Below are positions 55,551 to 64,000 of a stretch of 64,000 nt of DNA, piece after piece. The position numbers and the translations under genes were made by a program. Position 1 is the stretch's first letter. Every line of letters starts with the position of its first letter. The DNA comes from Spirodela intermedia. Lineage: Eukaryota > Streptophyta > Magnoliopsida > Alismatales > Araceae. The DNA lies in NCBI GenBank assembly GCA_902729315.2, contig LR746270.1, positions 4,714,221 through 4,778,220 of the forward strand, in the 5' to 3' direction. The notes beneath the pieces were generated by a model, which saw only the letters and a program-made list of their open reading frames with translations, did not search any database and was not told where the DNA came from.

Positions 55551-55718
55551 ACCTTTCAGAGCATCGGCGCTGTTGATGTTCCTGGAGGCGCAGTCCGTAC
55601 ATTCTCCGATACCAACTACCGAGACGATCTTATTTCTGGAGGAGGCGGCGGTGACAGCGGAACAATGACTCACTGCCAGAAACACTGCCAAGAAGGGCAG
55701 GAAGAGGTTTCTCCTCAT
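54468..55718 (-). CDS. Secreted Ole e 1-domain proline-rich protein, PRP4-like
   Basis: Two exons, 55718-55553 and 55477-54468; 391 aa. The N-terminus MRRNLFLPFLAVFLAVSHCS is a signal peptide, pointing to the cell wall. The first third resembles the pollen Ole e 1/extensin-type domain (IGECTDCASRNINSADALKG, LRVAIGCKDGKGKFQLRGTG, LREDCFAQLHGGPRNSPCR, KHTFSTAMKLTFSS). The second part, from about residue 180, is a long array of PPVTVVSPP, PPATPVFTTPP and PPVTVSTPP units, ending in a Pro/Phe-rich tail. Arabidopsis PRP2/PRP4 have the same two-part plan. The Ser/Thr-Pro-Pro motifs suggest hydroxylation and glycosylation, by inference. The donor at 55551-55552 opens into a CT repeat on the coding strand. 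A TATA box lies about 120 bases upstream of the ATG. Confidence 0.88.
54700..55110 (-). repeat. Coding tandem repeat (PPVTV units) in the proline-rich gene
   Basis: Degenerate 24-60 bp units specify PPVTV followed by VSPP, STPP, TSPP or longer PVFTTPP linkers. The repetition keeps a 97-codon frame open on the opposite strand (VTVTGGEVTVTGGE), which is a by-product and not a gene. Confidence 0.85.
55520..55550 (+). repeat. (GA)n microsatellite at a splice donor
   Basis: The array lies immediately inside the only intron of the proline-rich gene. On the coding strand the donor reads GT followed by TCTCTC, so the repeat begins at the fourth intron base. Confidence 0.95.
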
Positions 55719-55741
55719 GGTGGAAGAAAACCCTCCACCCG

Positions 55742-55770
<29 letters not shown>
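55742..55770 (+). repeat. (GA)n microsatellite in the proline-rich 5' UTR
   Basis: About 14 GA units, 25 bases upstream of the start codon; CT-rich on the transcribed strand. Confidence 0.95.
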
Positions 55771-55773
<3 letters not shown>

Positions 55774-55837
55774 TCAAACGAAGGACCTTTCAGGGCTCTA
55801 CTTCAGTCGAGCTCTATCTGCAAGCTCGTCCCCTGTC

Positions 55838-55844
55838 TATATAA
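55838..55844 (-). promoter_or_regulatory. TATA box of the proline-rich gene
   Basis: CTTATATAGA read on the minus strand, about 120 bases upstream of the ATG at 55718. This places transcription start near 55810, with a CT-rich 5' UTR. Confidence 0.65.
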
Positions 55845-56737
55845 GGAGAGGAGGGAGCTCCACCGGGCACACACACCGCTCTTTAAGGCTTCCCATGTGG
55901 GAGACCCCACCTCATGGAGGAGTAACGAGGATCCAAGAGGCGCCCGGTTTGGTAGCTCCGGCGCAATTTGCCTCATTTATTGTCCCTCTTCGTTCTTCCC
56001 TCTCCCCATGATAGAGATCCGAGGGGCTCCTCCTCCGACGCGGTAACCGGTAACAACTCTCAGACGTATTCTGAAGCAGGAAACCCTCCTCATGCCATAC
56101 TTCATTATGAGCTCCACCCACCTCGTTGGACACCGTGGGGCATGAATAACAGATGGCGATGGAAGAAGACGACGACGGGCCACCTCTCGTTAGGGCAAGC
56201 TCCATAAAACTGATCAGTCGCAGGATGTCTATCTGGTTTTGGGTTCAGAGACGACGCCCAGTTGTTTTCCCTTCAAATGGCATGAATGGATCCCCTCTGA
56301 GGATGACCCTAGGGTCTGCAGAAAAACCCTTACCATGCGGAGGAACCGGCTCCGTAAAGTCAACGATAGAAACTCGGGCGTCACCAGATTATTTATCGAC
56401 CCCAGAGAGAAGCCCCACGGTTTAAAGCAGCGCAGATGAGCAGTCCGACGAGTTAGTAACGCGGTCGGTGAGGAGGCCCCGCGACAGCACGGTAGAGTTT
56501 GCATGGGGCCGGAGAGGCCTCACCGGCGACGGCTAACGTGTTCTCCTCCTCCACCAGAAGAGTTGCAGAGTGTAGGATTCCCCCATGGTACTGGTTAGTC
56601 TCCCCCCCTCTCACCCTCCCTCACCTTTGCTTCGGTGTCTATGGCAGTGCCAGCGGAGCTTCCCCCGTTCTTGGGGCACCTTAGTTAATCAGAAGATTTC
56701 AAGAAACAGTCTGGAAGAAGGAGAAACTTGAGTAGGG

Positions 56738-56742
<5 letters not shown>

Positions 56743-56774
<32 letters not shown>
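56743..56774 (+). repeat. (GA)n microsatellite
   Basis: About 16 GA units in an intergenic position, the same orientation as the other arrays between 52 and 58 kb. Confidence 0.95.
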
Positions 56775-56775
<1 letters not shown>

Positions 56776-57905
56776 GGTGCGGCACAGTGCCTCTGAGTAA
56801 TGAAACCCTACTGCGACCTGGTGGAGACGATGAACAAGAAAAGCCAAGAAGATCTAGCCTTTAGTATAGGAGGAAGTATGAGAGAGAGACAGAGACAGAA
56901 GAATACAAAGATTTATTATAGAATTAAACACGGAATCATATCCTTTAGTATCGTATCGAATATTAGGGGTCATTCAATGCTGCACCTAGCGATAATATAT
57001 TAGTCATACAATACGAGAACACTATTATATTCATGAATCGTTATATTTACTAAAGAAATTACTCCTCACAGCACATGATTGCTGGAGGGGGCTCACAAGA
57101 TCCAAGAAGCCTCAAGCCGAATGATCTTTCCGCAGAGTTTGAATTGGCTGGTTCTGACTCACATCTTGGGGCGTTAACTGACAGTCTGGACTTGTCTTCC
57201 GCCATGCCAAGCCCAGAACAAGTCAAGCTGGAAGCCCGGAGAAAGGCTCCGAAAATGGCCCCAGGGCAAGAACCCTAACGAACCAGTACACAGAGAGAGA
57301 GAGAGAGAGAGAGCAGGGTGACCCAAAGGCTACCTTTTCTTTCCAAATTTAATTCCAGGGTTCGAGCACAGAAAAACAATGGCGGGTAGAGATGATCCGA
57401 AGATATGCGCGAAAATTCACAGATGGGTCTTGTGGTCGAGACCTGAGGGTCAACGGGGCCTGACGCTGACCGAGCTTGCGGCCACTAGTGGCCCCCACAT
57501 AAGCCACCCCCAAGAAGTCCGTCAATCTCCGCTTGACTTGCAGCTCCACCATCCTCGTCCAGAACTGTTGGAATTTTTCCGCTTTAAAAGGGTTTAATGG
57601 CTCACCTAATTCCTCTTGAATTCGGGCAGATCATTAAACAGACGCGAGCTAGAACCCGGTCAAAGCTCGGCTCCGGCCCAAATTCATTACGAGTCCCTCA
57701 CTACCACCCCCTTCCCCCCCCTCCCCACCTTTTGAAACCAGATTCAGGGGAGGACGATGCCCAATGAGGCACATGGCGAAGCCCGGGTTTTTTTTTCTCT
57801 CTAGATAGCAATCCACAGTCGACTGACACCCACCCACTCAAGCAATGGTGAGCTACAGATATTACCAACACAGAATCAGGTCTTTACACAGTGGATGACA
57901 CGATA

Positions 57906-57908
<3 letters not shown>

Positions 57909-57948
<40 letters not shown>
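57909..57948 (+). repeat. (GA)n microsatellite near the BRE-like 3' end
   Basis: About 19 GA units, some 130 bases beyond the BRE-like stop codon and so likely in or near its 3' UTR. Confidence 0.95.
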
Positions 57949-57949
<1 letters not shown>

Positions 57950-58076
57950 TTCTTCATAGAACTGAAACCATGGTGGGCGATCAGAAACCTTCTTCAGTGC
58001 CGGCTCCAAGCTCCGGTATAAGCCTTCTGGGTTGAAGAAAGGGGAGTCCCGGATTTGTCCAGGGGGGACGTCGACG

Positions 58077-61000
58077 TCACTGCTGCCGAGACGAGGCCTC
58101 AATACAGTAACTCTTGAAGCTCAAGCACTCCTCGACCAAGAACTCGCTGGAACAATTATCGTCAGTTAATAAGGCACGGAGTCCTGATTAGGGCTGAAAG
58201 AAAAAAACGGGCCGAATTAATGTCTCAGGAGGGGAGCTCACAAGATCCGCTCGACCATGTGGCCTGTTTCCCATCTTGGGCTCCACGGGTATTCCATCAT
58301 CGGCAGTGACTTTATTGGCCTTCCTTGCAGATCAACATGCTGCAGAATGACACGACTTCAGCTCAAGCCAATTCCAGCATCCATCCACTATATATATACA
58401 TATATATAGTTTATTTATTTATTGATTTTCTACTCAAGGTAAAATCACTAGTTTGATTACTCTAATTTTCTTGCCTCAAAGACTTCTACTCTGAGGCATA
58501 TATAAACACAGGCGCCAAAGAATGAGTAGCTATTTGTTGTTCATTGAATCTTGCTCCAATATATTGGGGGAAAAAAAAAAAAATCAAATGAAAGAAAGGA
58601 AGCACGCATGTTCCCATGATGCAGACGAGATGAATAGACATGGAAAGGCATTGCAAGTCCTACCACTTTGAATAAATAATTCCAAGTGAATTTGGTTCGA
58701 ACACAAGAAGATGGGGAATGATCTCTTACCAGAGAACTTTCCAGGGTCAAGATCGGTTGATGCTTGGGAAACTGAGTCGGGATACAAAAATGCACCTGCA
58801 AGGATGAAATATTTAACTTGTTGGAGACTATCAGCTTCAGGAACTTGGATTATCGAGCAAAGTTTCGGTTTCACCCATAAAATCAAGGAGCATTGCACAG
58901 TATTTTTGAACCGGAGAACTCTTAATAGAACCACTTAAGTGGCCAGATCAAGGAGGCATCTACGGGCATTTGGTGCCAGAAGAGATCTCTCTTCCTGTAC
59001 ATTGTTCAACCATTTATTTGAAAAATCCAATAACTGGGGGGAAAACCCAGAAAAATATTTTCTCATTACTTTTTGTGCATTGGATGAGGGGGTCTGCGAA
59101 TTCCTGATGAAAAAATATGCCCACTTTGGTATAAAAAATTCAACGGGATTTCAGAATTTAATTAATTAAAAAAAGGGTAAATTTAAGGTGTACCTAGATG
59201 GAACATATCAAGAATGGACAAAATTAACGTAGTCGGAGTATTCAGAATTTTATTTTCCTTGATGTCAATTAGAGCTGAACTAGTCCCAGAACCTGTGGAT
59301 ATTCGAAATGAAATAAAATATATTAAGCCCGTAAAAACGATTAGTCTTTCCATCTCAATCTACAGCTCGTGCCAACATTAGACCAGAGGATGTCGTCTCT
59401 CATAGTTTTTATGGTAAGAAAACAGGTTTCATATCATACCAGAAATATAAAAGCCCCAGAGACACAAAGAACGGTGGCAGTTCTGCAGAATACCTGCATA
59501 CGCACATAACAGGTAAGACTCATCGGCTTCAAAATCAACATACTTTAGAAAATACTGGTTGAATGCACACGATCATACCGGATCTGCTTCAAGTGGCCTT
59601 CCAAATATTGTGGCAAGGGCCTCAATGAACTGTCTTCTGGCACCAACAGCCTTCACTGCTTCCAAAATCTTAAAAGATAATTATCTCATTAAGTATATCG
59701 ATAATGCCATCTACAATATAATATAAGGCTGCCTTTAATTTAGAATTTCACAACATATAGCGATTAAAATCCAAATATGCTTTCTGAGTTTCCAGTAAAG
59801 ATCTCCTTTACAAAAATCCTCAGGTATACACCTAAGATCTTATCCAAGATGAAGACGATTATGGGTATAAAAACTAGGGCTGCAGTGGAAAAATAACTAC
59901 ATGCCTATCGAAACTCAAATGCAGGATGTACAAAACAAGATCTTCATAAATGTATATATCATGCCGGAAATTTGGAGAAATAAATTTTTACAATCATCCT
60001 GAATAACATTAGAGTACTTTAAACCACTAGGTATGAAAATACCAAATGTGCCCCTTATCTGACCATTCTGTGGACTATAGAACAAGAAATAACACATTTC
60101 TAACTCTTTCCAATGTATATGATGAATCTGAGATGTTAACCCCGGGTACACCATAAAACTAGCGCCTAGCTAAATCCAAACGATGAAGCAAAAAAAAAAG
60201 AAAAAAAGAAAAAAAGCCCACGACGTTTGAGCAGAGTGCCGCTAATGTGAGAGTGAGATTGAAAAAGATCCTTAATATAAACAATGACCCTTCCCCCTTT
60301 TTAGATGAGGTTTTAACCCCATAAAACTTGGGAGCTGTCTGACTGAGAAAAACAATTGCAAGGTGCAGAAATTCACTCTGTGACAAACGTATCAATGAAA
60401 GAAATAAACTTTCATACGTGTTCAACATGGAAAAATGACTCCAGGGAAGAGCACATGCGATTTTCAGGACATTGTAAGAAGCATTGGGCCCTGTGATTCC
60501 AGGAAATATAATTGAGAGAAATCATGGTTCTCTTCTTACTTGTTTGATAAGCGACGATGATCATCCCTGAAACTTGAGCTTATCATTGACATGGTTGGCA
60601 AGGGTGACATCCCTAGCCTTTCACTTTTTCCTTCCTGTGAGTACAAGACTTCCTGCCTATGATAATCAGTGGCGGTGCCATTCATTTTTAATTTATAGTA
60701 GAGCATCAGAGAAAAAAAATCAGACGACTCAGCAGACTGTTAGACTTTTACTTTTCTTAAGAGAAACCCCAACTCCTAGGTATCATTTATTGATATTACT
60801 GGCAGCTCATCATATAGTCGAAATTTCAGTCACATAGTACACTCTAGATGACCTAAGTGTTCAATACATTGTCTCAGATCCCCAACATATCCTTCAAGAA
60901 CTCCATTAGGAATTTTGTTTTAGAGAAATTTATAAAATTTACAGAAAGGAAACAAAATCGCTGTTTACCATACATTGTTTTAGCCAGAAAGGTACTATTT

Positions 61001-64000
61001 CGCTTTACGACAACAGCAGATTGTATGCATGAAAAGTCCAATTTAAATCTAAATTTCCACAAAAATTTGGCCTTACTTGTTCCTGTAGTTTCTCTTCTAA
61101 ATTCGGAAGATATTCAGCCATGCACCTTCAATACAAAAATGGGCAACATAAAGAAAATATTTGGTTAATGTTCATACATAATGCTTTGGTTGCAAAACTG
61201 CCAACAATATCTCCCTCACGGATAAACAAGAATATTTCCTATATTGCACTGAAAAATTACATCCTACAAAGAAAGATGGAATACAAGAGAATTTACAATG
61301 AATATCCTCAAAAAATGGACCTTCGTACAAGAAGTCATGAAGGATGAAAGTCCAATCCAAAATTTCTTCGTAAAGGAATTCATTCGGCCATTTGGGTAAG
61401 GAAAAGTGCTCAGGCCATCTCGCAACATATCTTTCAGGATGGCACTAATTTAATAGAATTTAATATCAGCATTAAGTGGTGCCCAATGCACTCCCTCGTT
61501 AACAGGGATTAAACGTCAGTTAAAAATCCCAGAAAGGAAAATACTTTCGATAAAATGATGTATCCAAAGTTGGAAGAAATCATTGATGTTGATGAGTCTT
61601 TGAGTAACTTGGAAAAATGTTGATGAGTCATTGATGAGGGTGTTCTGCAATCTTCATAACTAGGGATAATTTAAAGTTTTGCTTTTTTATGATTCTCTCA
61701 GCATTGTGTAATTTTATTGGCCTCAGACGCTTTACAGTTTTTTTTTTTTTTTTAAGCTTTAGCGAGCAATAATCATATTTTTCTTATTGTCAAATTAACA
61801 TTACTGCATTTTTCCAAGTGTAAACCGTTCTATGACTTGAGCATTTTCCCTTCACTAATGGATTGTTTTTCTTGTAAATTTTTCTCTTCCACAGGATGAA
61901 TTTGGACACAAAAAACCAAAAGATATTATCACAATACGAAAATAAAACAGGCTAAAAGCAGAGGGCGGTATAAATAAAAATCAGATTATCCCAAGAAGAT
62001 GCCTATATAAATAAATAAAAATTGGTGGTATCATGTTAAAGACAAGCCTTACATTCCATTTAACCATGGAGGAAGCTTTACATCGTCAACCGTGAATAAC
62101 ATTTTTAAATCTGGGGAAGAAACCAATTTTATTTGCGGGGGACTTGGTGCAGACAAGTGTTTTCTTGTAACAGGGAACACAGCCTGTATATTTCACAGTT
62201 AGAGATCAGCATCAAAATAAACACGGCCATCAATCATTCACCTAATTTTCCAACTGAATAATTAACCAATTGATGGCATATAAGTAGGTTGCTTGAGCAT
62301 TCTATAGAGCCATCGAATTTAAACTGAAGTCAAGACACAAAAAAACATACAAAATTACTCAGCAACAAAAGAAAACCGGCAATATTGGCCATGCTGCATG
62401 TTCAGAGAGTATTGTGTGTGTGTAATGCAGGTGAATATGCTTTTAGAATATGTAGTAGAATTGCTTCATTTCAATTATTTTTTTCTTAATGTCATATTTT
62501 TAATTGACATAAAAAATGCCTCAACATTTTACATTAAAAAAATATAAACATAATTCTAGAACTCTATTTCTGTACTGAGTCAATATGTTTTTACTCTGAT
62601 TAAATGGATAAATGAAAAAAAAAACCTTTTAAATCCTTGACCGAATCACTTCGTAACACTGCAATCTGATTTTTCTGCCAGTCTATCGAAACTAATCGGC
62701 TAGGGTTAAGTTTTGAAGAGTGCTCCACACTCTTAATTTTCTCATATATGAGCAATTGATGCTCACATTAAAATAAGAAAAATACAAGCCAATGAGATTC
62801 AAAGGTCCAGAAATGAATGAAAACCTGTTCAAATAATACAACACCAGCCTTTGAATGGAGATCTTAAACTCGAAACCAAATAGGAGAAACTCGAGAAAGG
62901 TGAGAAAAGCTAGCTATCGTTTTCACTTCAACGGTCAGTGAAACGCATATCATATCAGTAACCAGCAGTCAAGGTCATGCTTTGATTTATCTAAGCTATA
63001 TCTTGTAGTTGAATCTGATGGTATATGCACATATCACAGTATAGGCAATAGGGATGGCCTTGAATCAAATAGGAGAGCAATGGCTGGGGTAAGGCATGCT
63101 CTCAAACAATTTGAATTTTATGTGTACATATTTCCAAATATGCAGACGTTTTTTGCGTCATCCTTGGTTCGGATCAATATTCAATTGCGTTTAACAGCTT
63201 ACATAGAAAAATTTCGAACCAAATCACAGTTGTGACCATATTAACAGAACGCTTAAAAATAAAAAAACGAAAATATTGATACAAAGATAAACAGAATATT
63301 AATAAAAGACATGAATATTTTTCAGCACATAAGACTTTGATAATCGAAAAACAGTTTATTTCCTTTTGTGGATAAATTTCATAACGGAAATGCAGTTATG
63401 AAAACGGAGATTCAATAATTCTTGTCCTACATCAACTAAAAATGATAAATACCTGTAGATGGATCTTTTGTTGCTTCCTCCATGGGCATCCAGGTACCAG
63501 TTTGTTCAAGTCCATATCCAATAAGGGCACAGCAAATTTCACGCCTTCTGTCTGCACTAGAATTACAAAGCTGTGTCATGAAGGGGGACTTAAATAAAGA
63601 AATAATATCTAAACCACAGAAAAGAAATGCGAGGCCTTAAACTCTGGATATGGTTATAGAATCCGTAGGACTTACCCTTTCAGTACCAGAAATCCTACAT
63701 ACTTCAATCCCCTGCTTGAATAATAGGAATTTCAGAGAAAGGGAGTTCCATCAGAGAAATTATTGGAATGCAAAATTACACATTTAATACATGTCATAAA
63801 AACATGATCAACATCAAATACAAATCCATAAGCAGGATGATCTAAGTTTCCGAAATTGGAAAATAACATGCAGGACTACTTACGTCGTGGAAACTTCTAC
63901 ATCACTACATAATAAAATGCAAAAAAATATAAATGCACAGTTATGAAACCAAATATAAAAATTATGAGAACGAGATGATGAGCATAAACCTAGGTAGAAT
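58077..64000 (-). CDS. BRE/BRCC45-like protein, C-terminal part (5' end outside window)
   Basis: Homologue of the BRE scaffold subunit (BABAM2), a UEV-fold protein of the BRCC36 deubiquitinase complexes linked to BRCA1 and DNA repair. Exons seen from 5' to 3' on the minus strand: 63711-63676, 63551-63453, 62183-62053, 61125-61077, 59668-59579, 59493-59440, 58795-58730, 58339-58242, 58146-58077; 230 aa in one continuous frame. Diagnostic stretches are VKFAVPLLDMDLNKLVPGCP, VDDVKLPPWLNGMCMAEYLP, AVGARRQFIEALATIFGRPL, FLVHFCIPTQFPKHQPILTL and MEYPWSPRWETGHMVERIF. The last aligns well with the human BRE end (YPYSPRW). The reading ends SYCIEASSRQQ with TGA. The N-terminal exons lie past the right edge or in 63712-64000, where I could not settle one. 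The 58730 exon also reads open in another frame, rejected on phase and homology. Confidence 0.88.
59669..61076 (-). other. Long intron of the BRE-like gene
   Basis: 1.4 kb, AT-rich, between the exon ending LEEKLQEQ and the one beginning ILEAVKAV. It has A-rich runs near 60188-60213 and otherwise nothing recognisable. Confidence 0.7.

Larger units (their letters stand above)
55845..58076. other. Spacer between the proline-rich and BRE-like genes
   Basis: No gene is supported. Open frames of 60-97 codons occur on both strands (for example 56153-56425 and 57379-57597) but lack recognisable features, conserved motifs or convincing start contexts. GA arrays lie at 56743-56774, 57293-57314 and 57909-57948. 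The right end should hold the 3' UTR of the BRE-like gene. Confidence 0.5.

Noticed and set aside
57908-58102. 64-codon minus-strand frame over the BRE-like 3' end
   Set aside because: It overlaps the terminal BRE-like exon in another frame and ends in a translated GA repeat.
59190-59295. Apparent exon between BRE-like exons (open, with AG and GT borders)
   Set aside because: Its phase is incompatible with its neighbours, and the 59493-59440 and 58795-58730 exons already join exactly as in BRE proteins.
60159-60428. 89-codon minus-strand frame in the BRE-like intron
   Set aside because: Hydrophobic low-complexity reading of an A/T-rich intron; no match to BRE and no need for an exon there.

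Overview
This window is nuclear DNA from a flowering plant. Coding exons are short and separated by introns with GT/AG borders. The protein families are typically plant ones: a CDPK, a plastid-type hexokinase, a WEB-family coiled coil, an HVA22-like protein and an Ole e 1/proline-rich wall protein. There is also a nuclear insertion of plastid ndhH. GC-rich first exons, AT-rich introns and abundant GA/CT microsatellites suggest a compact angiosperm genome, perhaps a monocot. That lineage call is an inference and is weak.

Layout. 1-1.4 kb: 3' end of an unrecognised + strand gene. 2.6-8.0 kb: group IV CDPK (CPK16/18/28 type), +, 12 exons. 8.7-12.7 kb: AP-2 sigma subunit, -. 13.9-17.1 kb: plastid-type hexokinase (HXK3-like), -, 9 exons. 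17.7-24.0 kb: BAH/TFIIS-M protein resembling Arabidopsis AIPP3/BDT1, -. 24.7-25.5 kb: WEB-family protein, +, divergent from the BAH gene. 25.8-26.2 kb: small single-exon ORF with a TATA box. 26.6-30.6 kb: SWD2/WDR82-like WD40 protein, +. 31.6-34.7 kb: HVA22-like i/j, -, with the ndhH fragment in its last coding intron. 36.8-37.3 kb: a ~270-bp tandem duplication of unknown nature. 38.5-39.6 kb: acidic plant protein of unknown function, +. 39.9-45.4 kb: bHLH121-like transcription factor, -. 47.4-52.6 kb: BIG BROTHER-type RING-H2 ligase, +. 54.5-55.7 kb: PRP4-like extracellular protein, -. 58.1 kb to the right edge: BRE/BRCC45-like protein, -, N-terminus beyond the window.

How the genes relate. 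The genes form no operon or biosynthetic cluster; they are ordinary single-copy genes on both strands. The one thematic neighbourhood is 17.7-30.6 kb, where a likely H3K27me3-reading BAH protein and an H3K4-methylation (COMPASS) WD40 subunit lie 2.6 kb apart. All exon models were made by reading splice borders and checking that reading phases join; every complete model sums to whole codons. Family names come from remembered family motifs, not from a database search.

I did not find a convincing new biological system. The observations most worth checking are a stop-free, phase-preserving intron between the last two EF-hands of the CDPK, two TGACGTCA palindromes exactly 21 bp apart in a divergent promoter, the ndhH insertion, and the duplicated block at 37 kb with an open frame ending in a good splice donor.
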